The notes under the pieces: generated by a model
Databases searched by the model: none
The model's input: only the letters and a program-made list of their open reading frames with translations
What the model was told of the DNA's origin: nothing
Shown here: positions 1 through 12,000 of the stretch, one piece after another
How the letters are laid out: every line of letters starts with the position of its first letter
Numbering within the stretch: the first letter of the stretch is position 1
Translations under genes and position numbers: made by a program
Source of the DNA: Planctomycetota bacterium
Lineage (GTDB): Bacteria; Planctomycetota; Planctomycetia; Pirellulales; Thermoguttaceae
NCBI GenBank assembly: GCA_018897395.1
Contig: JAHIKV010000334.1
Location: forward strand, 1-16,902
Direction of reading: 5' to 3'
DNA: 16,902 nt

Positions 1-1
1 G

Positions 2-3000
2 GACCCACGCACCGAAATCTTCGGCGAGTTGGCCCTTATCTCGGTCAGCACCAACGTAACCACCTACCAGGCGACCGAAAGCCCCATGATCGACGTCGCT
101 CCCACGGAGCTTACGCTCCATTTCAACGACACGACCCTCGATCCCGGCACCCTGGCCGGCATCCAGATTACCCGCGCCGGAGTGAACGGCACGTTCTATG
201 ACCCGGCTACCAACCCTTACGACATCGACGACGTGGTGATCCAGCCGGGGTACACCAGCATCGGCGAGAACCCCAACGAGGTCTTGATCCGCTTCGCCGA
301 GACCTTGCCGAACGACATATATCACGTGACGATCGTGGGGCAGGGGAGCGACGGCGTCCACTATTATTATGGTCCGGACGGCAAGCTGGTCATGCCGTTC
401 AGCAACATCGCCGGGATGACCGTCGGATTTGGCGAGATCATACCCGACCAGGGCGGCTCGTATTGGGACGGGAAAAACTTCACCTGGACCTTCGACTTGA
501 ACCTGGGTCCGCAGGTCACCGGCGTGGTGCCGCAGCCGATCACCCGCGCCGCGGACGGCACGCTCTCTCAGGCCCGCAATCAGATCGAGATTTACTTCAG
601 CGAAGCGATGGACTTGGCTTCCGCGCAGACGTTGACCTATTACAGCCTGATCTCCACCCAGGACACGGCGAACACTTCCGACGACGTGATAATCAACCCG
701 ACGCAGGCGGTCTACAACGCGGCGGCGAAGAAAGTCACGTTGACCTTCGGCGCCGACAGCGCCGGCAACCCGGCGACCGACTTGGCGCAATTGGTGGCCG
801 ATCCGGCGAAAAACGCCATCGGCGCCTTCCGACTGCGGATCGGCGACCAGTACCGGCCGATCGTCGCCACCGAGCGGACCGACGTGCAGGACGGCTGGTT
901 CATCGACGTGGGTTCGACATTCGACGCGGCCGCTGACCTGGGCAGCTTTAAGTACGCCGCGGACCCCTTGACGGGCCAATCGTGGTTGATCTCCGGTCGG
1001 ATATCGCCGATTTATTACGACGTTCAGTGGCCCGGCGGTCGGAACACGCCCGGCAACCGCGACCTGCCCGAGGGCGCGACCGACGTGTGGGCCGAGAGCC
1101 ACACGGCGCCGGGGGACGAGGGCGACATTGGCCCTTACGGAGAAATCCCCACCTATTACTACAACTTCCAGAGCGTCTACGGCACGATCCAAAACGCCCC
1201 CGCGCTGAACCTGATTACGAACGTCCAGAAGCAACGGGTGCGCGAGATTTTCTCGATCATCTCCCAGTACAGCGGCGTGCAGTTCATCGAATCCGCCGAC
1301 CTGGGCATGACCATCGTCACCGGCGACCTGCGCGTGTTCGACCCCTACATTGAAGTCGGCCCCGGCGCCCCGGCCGGCATGGCCGGCGGCGGTCCCGAAA
1401 ACGGCCTGGTGATCGTCAACAGCTACTACGACTGGGGCGGTTCCGAATACGGAAGCCCCTTCATGCAGGTCATGATGCACGAGATTTTGCATCCCTTGGG
1501 CGCGATGCACTCCTACGAGTTGCCGGCTTTCGAGATCATGGGCAGCAGCGAAACCATCGCCACTATCGGCACCGATCAGGAGGTCACTTTCCCCGGCAAC
1601 AACGACGTCACCGTCCTTCAGTACCTGTACCGCAACGACAGCATCGACACCGACTTTTACCGTTTCGAGATCGAGTCGGAGGGCGACCTGAGCGCGGAGA
1701 CGATTGCCCAGCGGATGCAAAACGCCAGCTTGCTGGACACCTGTCTGGTGCTCTACGACGACCAGTTTCAGGTGATTGCAAGCAACGACGATTATTTCGA
1801 CGACGATTCGTTCATCGGCGTCCATCTGGAGGCGGGCGCCTATTACATCGGCGTCAGCTCCACCGGCAACTCGCAATACGGCCCGGACGTCGACGGCGGA
1901 ACGACCGAGGGCGCGTATCAATTGCAGTTGAAATTCCGGCCCAAAGTCGTTCAGCAATTGACCGACTCGCGGGGAACGGCCATCGACGGCGACGCGGACG
2001 GCGTGCCCGGCGGACAATATGATTTCTGGTTCAACGTCCAGACCGCCAGCGCAACCGCCGCGAACAACCACACGTTGATCGTCGACAAGCTGGCCCCGGC
2101 CGCCGGCGCAGACGGAACGCCGGCCCATCCGTACAAGAACATCTCCGACGCGCTGGCCGCGGCCACACTGATCTACAACTCGCTACCGCAGACGCAGATT
2201 CAACAAGGCGCCGGCGTCGTCGTCCGAGTGGTGGGCAACAACTTCGCCAACGACAACCAAGGCCGCGGCATCCAGACCGTAGCGGGCAGTCTGCTGGTCG
2301 ACGGCAAGACGTTCACCATCTCCGACGCCACCCGCACCTTCACCTTCGAGTTGGACAGCAACAGTTCGTTCACCAAGGGCAACATTCAGGTTGCCTTCAA
2401 GGCCACCGACAACGCGGCGGCCATCGCCGCGAAACTCGCCGCGGCGATCAATTCGGTGAGCTGGATCCCCGCCGGTCTCGGCCAGACGGCGCCCACTCGC
2501 TATTACGACGGCTTGTACGCTCGGGCCACCGTCAGCGGAACCATCGTCAACGTGAACGGTCCGACGGTCGCGATCAATCTCGGCTCGACCAAGCTGAAAT
2601 CGACCCTTCAAGACAACCTGGCATACGAAATCGGCACGAACCCGCTGGGCAACACGCTCAGCGACGGCAAGAAGCTGGAGGTTCCCCAGGGCGTTTCGCT
2701 GATGATCGACGCCGGGGCCATTCTGAAACTCCGCATCGCCAACGTCTCCGTGGGCAGTTCCGCCGTGTCGGTCGACCGCAGCCTCGGCGCGCTCCAAGTC
2801 CTCGGCACGCCGGGCAACAGCGTATACTTCACTTCCTACCTCGACGAGCGGGTGGGCGCGGACACCTACGCCAACACAACCGTTCCGACGGCCGGAAACT
2901 GGGGCGGACTGGTATTCCGAAACAACTACGACTACGACGAGCAAGCGGTCAATCCCAACCGAATCGTCCTCGAACAGGAAGGCATCTTCCTCAACTACGT

Positions 3001-6000
3001 CAACCACGCCGACATCCGCTACGGCGGCGGAAAGGTGACGGTCAACGGCATCCAGGACGTCTACAATCCGATCCACATGCTCGAGGCCCGGCCGACCGTG
3101 TCCTATAGCACCATCCGCTACAGCGCGGACGCGGCCATGTCGGCCGATCCGAACAGCCTCTTGGAGACGACCTTCCACGACGGCTTCGGCGAGACCCCCT
3201 TCGCCGCCGACTACGACCGGGTAGGGCCCGACCTGCACGGCAACAAACTCATCGCCAACAGCCTCAACGCCCTGTTCCTCCGCGTGACCACCGCCGCCGC
3301 ATCCGCGCTGCAACAGCTCGATGTTTCGGCCCGCTTTGACGACGTGGACGTGGTCCTGGCGATCCCCGAAAATATAATCATCACGGGCGACGCGGGCGGA
3401 GCGGTCGCGGTCAAGGGGACTTGCCCGCTGACGGCCGACGGCCGAAACCAACTCGTCGTGCCCGGATCGTATTCGCAATTCGTCGACCGTCAGTATTTCT
3501 TCATGGGCGACGGCCGGAACACCGTGCGATTCGAGTTCGACCTGATCGGCAACGGCGTGGCCTCCGGCAGCGTGCGCATCGCACTGACTCTGGCGCCGCT
3601 GGACCCCGCCGACGTGGCGACGATCATCGCCAACGCGATCAACGGGTCGATTCTGAACGTTTCGGCCAGCGCCGTGGGCGACCGCGTGGTGCTCGACGGC
3701 ACGAACGTCGAAGTCCGCGGCCTGACCGGCACGAAGGCACTGATGGCGGGCCGTCTCTCCATCGACCCCGGCGCGATCGTCAAGCTCGCCGGCACGCGAA
3801 TCGAGACCGGCGTCGGCGCTCAGTTTATCGCCGAAGGGGCCGATGGTTACGAGATCATCTTCACCTCGTTGGAGGACGACACCTACGGCGCCGGCGGCAC
3901 GTTCGACGCCACCAACAACGGCCAGACCCAGACCCCGGGGCCGGGCGATTGGGGCGGCTTCTATTTCAACCCGACCTCGCGGGGCAGCATCGACCAGGCA
4001 CGCGTCTTCTACGCCGGCGGCAGCACGGCCATCGAGGGCGGGTTCGGAAACTTCGCCCCCATTGACATCCGCCAGGCGACCGTCCGGGTGACGAACACGC
4101 TCTTTCAAGACAACACCGCACACACCACGGCCGGCAACCGCAACGGCCGCGGAGTGATCACCGATCCGGCCGTGATTCACGTCCTCTTCTCGCAACCTGT
4201 AATAGCGGGCAACACCTTCGTCGACAACCAGGCCCCGGTCGTCTCGATCGACGTAAACTCGCTCAATTATCTTAACGTGGCCGATTGGGGCCGGGCCACC
4301 GGAAAGGCCGGCGCTTTCGCGGAATACGGCGATAATCAAGGCCCGTTGGTCCGAGCCAACCGCATGTCGGGCAATTCGATCAACGGCATGATCGTCCGCG
4401 GCGGAAACTTGACCACCGAAGGCGTCTGGGACGACACCGACATCGTGCACGTCCTCTACGATGAGATCGTCGTGTCGAACCTATGCACCTACGGCGGACT
4501 GCGGCTGCAAAGCAGCGCCGACGAAAGTCTGGTCGTCAAACTCAGCGGGGCCAACGCCGGACTGACGGCCACCGGCCGCCCGCTGGAAATCCACGACCGC
4601 ATCGGCGGAACGATCCAGGTGCTCGGCACGCCGGGCCATCCGGTGGTGTTCACCGATCTGGCGGACGACACGGTCGGCGCGGGCCTGACTCCCGACAACC
4701 GGACCGTGCTGGATACCGACAACACGCCGAACTCCACCGGCACGGCCGGCGCTTGGCGGAGCATAAAGCTGGAGGAATACAGCAACGACCACAACTTGGC
4801 GATCCTGAACGAGGCCGAGCCGGCCACCGTCGCCTCGGCCGACCCCAACGCCTCCCCCGAATCGGCGGAGTGGCTTGGCCAGTTGGCCGCCGAAAACAAG
4901 GGCGGGGACGACGTGCTCCGCATGGGATTCGAGGTCCACGGCACGATCGCGCTGGACCGGCCCGACGACGTCGACGTATACAGCTTCCAGGGATACGCCG
5001 GAAGCGAGGTTTGGATCCAACTCGACCGCACCACCTTTGCGCTGGACACCGTGGTCGAACTGCTCGACGCCGACGGGAACGTGCTGGCCCGCAGCGACAA
5101 CTGGCGCGACGAAGTCGAGGACCCCAATTTGTTGTTTGGCGCCGCGCTGACCCTGGAAGGGGACGACTGGGGTTATGAGGACGTTTACAGCATCAACCCC
5201 CGCGATGCCGGCATGCGCGTGGTATTGCCCGGCCCGGAAGGCCAACAACGGACGTATTACATCCGCGTTTCCAGCGCGGCGCCGACCGCTCCCGACGCCC
5301 ACCAGACCAGCGGCGTTTATCAGTTGCAGGTCCGGTTGCGGAAGGTCTATGAGCATCCCGGCTCGACGATCCGCTACGCCGACATCCGCTACGCCACCAA
5401 CGGCATCGAGGTGATTGGTCTGCCGGGCCACTCTCCGCTGACCAGCGACATATACGAGACCGAAGCCCCAGACAACCCCACTGTCGCGAGCAACGACACC
5501 TTCAACACGGCCCAGGCGCTCGGCAATCTGCTCCAGTCCGACCGGAACGTAATCACCGTCGGCGGCTTCCTGGCCGACTACACGGACGTAGACTGGTACA
5601 CCTTCACCGTCGATTACGGCGACACGATCCAGCGCATCGACGGCTTTACGACCGAAGGGTCGGTCTACCCCGTGACGTTCGACATCGACTACGCCGACGG
5701 CTTGGTGCGTCCCGACACGACACTGTGGATATTCGATGAGACCGGGACGTTGATCCTGATGGGGACCGACTCGGGGATCGTCGACGACCAGCCCGATCCG
5801 ACCGCCGGCACCAACCTCGACGATCTCACCCGCGGCTCGGTGGGCGCCCGCGACCCGTTCATCGGTCCGGTTTACCTGCTCGAAGGGCATACCTACTACA
5901 TCGCCGTGACCAGCACCGGCGCCACCGCCTCGGCGACGGCCGACGATCCGATGTTGCGCTGGGAGCCGATCAACTCCATGCAACGCATCGCCGAGGACAA

Positions 6001-9000
6001 CATCGGCAGCCAGAACGCCTCGGGCATCGGCGACAGTCCCGCTTTTGAACTGAACCCCGAGCCGGTCCCCTTCCACCTCGGCGACGTCACGTTCTACGTG
6101 CTGACCGACGGCAACGTGTTGACGGCCGATCCGTGGACCGGCGTGGTCGAGACGACCTACGGCGCCTTGCCCGACGCCGACCCCAACGCCAATCTTTACA
6201 CTTACGGCGACCTGGTGATGCTCAGCGACGGGCGGCTGTATACCGTCACGCGGGGCACGGACGCGCTGGCGGCCGACCAGAACGCCGCCGCCGGACGGCT
6301 GCGCGAACTCGACACGGAGGACGCCAGCCTACTGGTCTCCGACCAGGATGACGGGCTGATCACCTACCGTTACTCCACCGATCCCGCCAATCCGCCCCCC
6401 GCCCTGGAAGTCGCCGGCGACAACTCGCCGCTCGGCGAGGCCGGCGGCGTCCACATGGAGGCGCTGGTCTACAGCACGGAGTTGGGCGGCTGGCTCGTGG
6501 TGGGCAACGCGCTGAACGGCTTCAACGAAGTCGCCTATCAGAGCAATCTCCTCTACTTGCTGCTGCCGGATGGGACGGCCATCGACCCGCCAAACATCGC
6601 CAACGACGGCACGGCCCGGTTGCCGACGAACATCATTCCCATCGCGCAACTGGCCACCGGCCCGGTGATCGCCGCCGTGGACGCGACCCACGCCTCGGAC
6701 GCCGCCGAAGACATCCTCGACGGCACGCGGTTTACGGTCACCGACGCCGACGGCAACGAGGTAACCTTCGAGTTGGATTGCGGTCCCGACATCGACATGG
6801 GCACCGGCGCCTTGATTGTCCGCGACGGCATGACCTTCAGCGTCGGCACGGCGGCCTTGCAGCGGACCTTCGAGTTCGACGGCGGGCCGGTGATGATCCT
6901 CGGCCCCGACGTGGGCGGGAGCCTCGAAGGCCAGACGTTCACGATCACCGACAACGCGGGCGCGGCCACGACGTTCGAGTTCGACCCGGCGGACGACGGG
7001 GTGGCGGCGGGCAACACGGCGGTCACGATCATCGCGGGCGATACGGCCGACGTGGTGGCCGCGGCGGCGGTGGCCGCCATCAACGGCCTGGGCGGCGTGC
7101 TGCAGACCGCCCGCGGCGAGGCCACTCTCGCCGAGGCCCGCGTCTCGCTGATCAACGACAGCCTAATCGTCTTGCCGATCGGCGGCGGCCTGCTGGGCGT
7201 CGAAGGCCGCTACGGCCTTGAAGACCCCGCCAGCGTCAATGTCATAATCCCCTTCGAGGAGACCTGGGACGATCCGGTATTCCAGAGCATTCTTACCGTC
7301 GCGCCGTTGAGCTATCCGGCACTGTTCGGCAATCAGATCGAGCGGGTCGTCGAGCTTAACCTGCCGGCCATCGACGTCAGCGCAGCCGACCGGACCGCAA
7401 GGAACGATCGCATCACGTTCGGCGGGGCCACGGTGTACGACTTCGCCGGGATGGACCCCGTCTGGACGCACCGCTTGGGCTTCGACCACGGCGGCGGGGC
7501 CCCGCTGAGCGAGGCCGGTCTGCAAGTCCCCGTCGGCGCTGATATGGCGGTCTCCTTCGGCGCGGCGGATACCGCCCGGCAAATCGCGCTGAAGATCGCC
7601 GCGGCGATCAACGCCGCCCCCTTCGCCGTCGACGCCACGGCCGAGGGGGTCAACGTGAACTTGACTTACGCCTCGCTGACCGACCTTCCCACGACCGACC
7701 ACCCGCTGACGACCTTCGGCATCGGCCCCGGCGGCAAGATCACCGGCATGGCCTTCCTCGGCGACGCGCTGTACGCCGTCAGCGACGCGGGCGGCTTCTA
7801 CGAGATCGTCAATTACAATGAGCCGGAGTTCAGGCGCTGGCCCGACCCCAGCACCGACCCGCCGGAAGTCCACACGCCCAACGAAATCCAGCCGATCCCC
7901 AACCCGGCCGCGGCACATTTGCGGTTCATCGGGGAGATCGAATCGGACCAGAACCCCGGCGACGGGGTCGAGTTCGCCGGCTTGACGCTGGGGCCGCAAA
8001 CGGTCGAGGAAGCCCGATACGCCGAGACGTTCTTCGCCGTTTCGCGCACCGGCGACCTGTACGCCTTGGCGCTCGGCGCGGGCGGCAACTCGGTCGACAA
8101 GCAGGGCATTTTCGTGGACGCCCAGACCAGCGTCACGGTCCCCGGCATGACGGCCGTCTCCGGCCTCTGCTTCTCGACGCTCGACTACAACCTCTGGCAC
8201 GTCACCGAGCGGCGCGCGGACGACGACGGCCACGACGTGAACGCGACCTACGACCTGAGCCGGGCGGAGCCGCCGCCGCCGGAGCGGGCGGAATTGCCCA
8301 ACGGCGGATTCAGCTACTACTTCGGATATGAAGATGCCGGCAACTACAACGCCCCCGGCGGGGCATACGGCTCGCTCGTGACGCAAACGTTCAGCCTGGA
8401 GCAGTATTCCGAGATCGATGCGCCGACGCTGTACTTCGAGTATTTCCTCGACACCGGCGGGCCGGAAGGCTTCGATACCGCCCAGGTGTTCGCCTCGGCC
8501 GACGGCGTGACTTGGTACGTGCTGGGGGCGACCCTGGACAATCCCGACGGCAACCTGCTGGACACCAACGGCCAATGGCACCAGACGCGCATTGCCCCGC
8601 CGGAAGACCCCTGGCAGGTCGGCCCCACCAATGCCGTCTACTACTGGTCCCTGGCCGACTTCGTCGGCGAGTCGGAAGTCCGTCTGCGGTTCGACTTCAC
8701 CACCGCCGGCGACATGAACGTCGGCGACGTGGGAAACATGCTCGACACCACCGGCGCCTACTTGCAGGCGTTGGCCGGCGACTTGATCGAGGACGGCGAC
8801 CAGTTGAGCGTCGACGGCGTGTTGTTCGAGTTCGACGTGGGCGTGGCCCTGCGCCTGCCGAACGTGGCCGGCGACGCCATCGCCGACGGCGAGTGGTTCG
8901 AGATTACCGACTTGTTTGGAGGTGGGTCGCGGACCTTCGAGTTTGTTTACTCCGCCGGTGATGCCGACCCGGGCAATGAGGAGATTCTGATCGAGATCGG

Positions 9001-12000
9001 CGAGACCACCACGGAGGTCGCCTATCGGGTGGCCGCGGCAGTCAACGCCCTGGGGCTGACAAACTCCTACGGCGAGTCGATCGTCGCCGACGTCTACGAG
9101 AACCGCGTGATGCTTAACCGGGCCGAGGGCCTCGAGCAATCGGCCGATCCGACGATCGTCGCCGTCGGCGACGGCTTCCGCTCCGACTCGCTCGCCGCCA
9201 CCCCGATCGAGATCACTTCCATGATGACTGCCGACGAGGTGGCCCAGGTCATCGGCGCGACGTTCGACGCGGTGTTTGCCGGCGGGAACCCGTCGTTTAG
9301 GGTCCAAGGCAGCATCATCCGCATGATCCATCACCCGGTCGACTGGCCAGGCCCCTTGCCCTACGCGAACTACTTGCCGGGCGAATCGGGCGACTTTAAC
9401 GACATTGCCCGCGGCCAGGACAACGCCCACGAGGGCTTCTACCTGGACAATATCGTGATCGGTTTCGTCGAGCGCGGCGAAATGGCCACCCAGGTCCAGG
9501 CCAACACGGACTTCGTCTTCACGCCGACGGCGCCGGAAAAGGTCATCTCGACCGGCTACTACCAGCTCCAGGTCCGCGGCGCCAGCGAATACGCCGTCTG
9601 GGCGCCCGAATACTTGTATCCGATGACCCTGGTCCGTTCGTTCGACACCAACGACCGGTTCGACGAGAGCTATACGCTTACGGTCCCGTCGGCCAACGAC
9701 ATTCCCCAGGGCATGGCCTTCGTCGTTAGCGACGGGGTCACGGCCGTGACTTTCCAGTTCCTCGACCAGAACGTGCCCAGCGGGAACCCGGACTACGAGC
9801 CGATCCACTTCTCGGTCAACGAGAGCGCGGCGGAAGTGGCCGCCCACGTCGTCGAGGCGATCAACGCCGCGGCCGCCGCCGGGCTGTTCAACGTGACGGC
9901 CACGAAGAATGAGAGCAGCAACCGCATCGACCTCTTCCGGGCCGCCAAATTCTCGCGCCTCGATGACGGTCAGGGGGGCGGCGGCGCCGGCGGCGGGCAA
10001 ACCACCCTCCGCGACCGGCGCGACGACCCGATGAACTTCAACGGCGACACCAGCGCCTTCATGGGCCTGGCCGACGCGACGCCCACGGGGGACTCCTACC
10101 TGATTACCGAGGATCCGCAGTGGGACGGCGTCTGGTACGACGCGGAGAAGGTCCCGCCGGATTCGGCCGCGCCTCCCGGGACCGGCGACGACTTCTTGTG
10201 CTGGGCGGCCGCGGCCAGCAACATCCTCGCCTGGTCCGGCTGGGGGCTGGTCGAAGGCATGTACGACGCCGACCAGGTGTTCCAGTACTTCCAAGACCAC
10301 TGGACCGACGAGGGGGGCTGGCCGGAAGCCGGCTGGGAGTGGTGGTTCACCGGGTTCAATCCCACCTCGGGATGGGGCGGCGCCGAGGTCGATGTCCCCG
10401 GCGGGGGCTTCTTCCGCGACCTGGACTTCCCGAGCTACCTCCGCACCGAGTCGAACGACGCGCTGGTGCTCGGGGCCATCGACGAGTTCCTCCACGACGG
10501 GTACGGCTGCACGCTGGGCGTGTTCAGCGATTTCGGCATGGCCCACGCCATCACCGTCTGGGGATTCAACTACGACGAGAGCGACCCGGACCACTACGTC
10601 GGCATCTGGGTGACCGACTCGGACGACGACAAGTATCTGGCCGTCGCCCCGGACCGGCTCCGCTACTTCGAGGTCGAGTGGTCCCAGGCGGACGGGCGCT
10701 GGTACATGCAGGACTACTACGGGATGGACACCGTTTACATCTCCGATGTCAGCGGTTTGGCGCGGCGGTTTACCGGGGTCGCGGCCACGAAGTACACCGA
10801 GTTGGGGGACCAAAACCAGGTGTACGATCAGGGCCAGATTATCCTGGAGAACAACAAGATCACTTATTCCAACGGTATCGGCATCCTGGTCGCCCCGGCC
10901 CAGCGCGCCGGGGGAGTTGTTATTCCCAAGCCCGGCCCGACCGCCCCGCTGGCGGTCGTCAACGGCGCGCATCAGGTCCCCGGCGTCGTTATCCAGAACA
11001 ACATCGTGGCCTACTCCGGGGTGATGGGCATCAACTTCGGCGGCGACCTTCCGCAGAACGGGCAGTCGATTGGGTCCGTTCCGCTCGGGCGCATCGTCAA
11101 CAACACGATCTACGGCGTCGGGACCGGCACCCAGAACTTCGGCATCTGGATCGGTCCCAACGCCAGCCCGACGATGTTGAACAACGTCGTCGCCAACACC
11201 TGGGTCGGCATTGTCGTCAACGACCTATCGACCACGACGGTCGTGGGCACTACCGCGTACTCCGGCAACTCTTTCAACGCGGCGTACTTCGACAACGTTG
11301 GCACCCTGACGCTGGGTGTCACCGAGACCTTTGCCATTGTAATCCCGGCGGGCGAGCCGCTGTTCGTCGATGCCGCGGCGGGCAACTTCTATCCGGCCGC
11401 CGGTTCGAGGATCATCGACAGTTCGCTGGATTCGTTGCAGGACCGGGCGAACATGGTCAACGTGAAAAACCCGCTGGGGCTTCCGCTGTCGCCCATCCTG
11501 GCACCTTCGACCGACATCCTCGGCCAGTTGCGGACAGACGACCCGAGCGTCTCTCCGCCGTCGGGATTCGGCCAAAACACCTTCAAGGACCGCGGCGCCA
11601 TCGACCGCGTCGACTTCGACGGCCCGACCGCCTTCCTGGTCGCCCCGCCTGACAACGACGCCGCCGGAATCGACCGCAACCCGACGCCTGCCGACGTTAC
11701 GGTGGCCGTCATCGGTAATCAAACCTTCCCCGAGTTCATCATCCGGTTGCAGGACGACGGCGCGGGGATCGCCGACTATACGGTCCTTCCCGAGACCGTG
11801 CAGGTCATGCGCGACGGTGTGGAGTTGATCGAGGGCCGGGACTACTACTTCAGGTACGAAGAGACCAACGACTGGATCATTCTTCGATCGGCGGGCGGGG
11901 CCTGGGCGCCGGGAAGCACCTACACCATTTATCTCACCGACGGCATCCGCGACCTGGCCGACAACCCGGTCCAAATGAACCACTCCGACGATACGACCAG

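Larger units (their letters stand above)
2585..4837 (+). other. Right-handed parallel beta-helix region 1
   Basis: Residues about 862-1612. The region contains 'KLEVPQGVSLMIDAGAILKL' and the parallel wording 'RLSIDPGAIVKLAGTRIE', both typical starts of helix coils. Many short strands of the type 'HADIRYGGGKV' and 'PTVSYSTIRY' follow. Three longer cassette repeats are listed separately. Such helices in surface proteins act as stalks or carbohydrate-binding platforms; no lyase catalytic residues can be assigned. One FEFD module (3464-3724) interrupts it. Confidence 0.65.
6068..8281 (+). other. Propeller-like region, split by FEFD modules
   Basis: Part A (6068-6703) has 'LGDVTFYVLTDGNVLTADPW', 'LVMLSDGRLYTVTRG' and 'ALVYSTELGGWLVVGNALNG'. 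Part B (7709-8281) resumes with 'GKITGMAFLGDALYAVSDAG', 'AETFFAVSRTGDLYALAL' and 'TAVSGLCFSTLDYNLWHVTE'. These 'G.LY.V' four-strand-like units read as blades of a beta-propeller. About 1 kb of FEFD-module sequence separates the two parts. Blade count and family are uncertain; no catalytic role is apparent. Confidence 0.5.

Noticed and set aside
463..936. 157-codon + strand frame (and similar short frames at 982, 3421, 4483, 6778 and 8512)
   Set aside because: They are R-, H- and G-rich out-of-phase shadows, with no ribosome binding site or domain that I can see.
2183..4450. 755-codon open frame on the minus strand
   Set aside because: It has the same codon-aligned phase and composition, and it ends at a sense CTA codon. 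It lies opposite clear beta-helix cassettes.
10112..10768. Peptidase C39 or bacteriocin-processing transporter domain
   Set aside because: The Lys upstream of the Cys, the 'VTDSD' acidic pair after the His and the overall spacing fit IdeS better. There is no ABC transporter sequence nearby.
7163..10972. 1,269-codon open frame on the minus strand
   Set aside because: It is codon-aligned with the sense gene, rich in V, D, G, R and H without recognisable domains, and explained by missing TTA/CTA/TCA codons in sense. The sense frame shows catalytic motifs across the same bases.
10120..11652. 510-codon + strand frame in another phase
   Set aside because: It is extremely rich in arginine, as expected of an out-of-frame reading of GC-rich coding DNA. 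It overlaps the IdeS-like motifs and beta-helix coils of the real frame.
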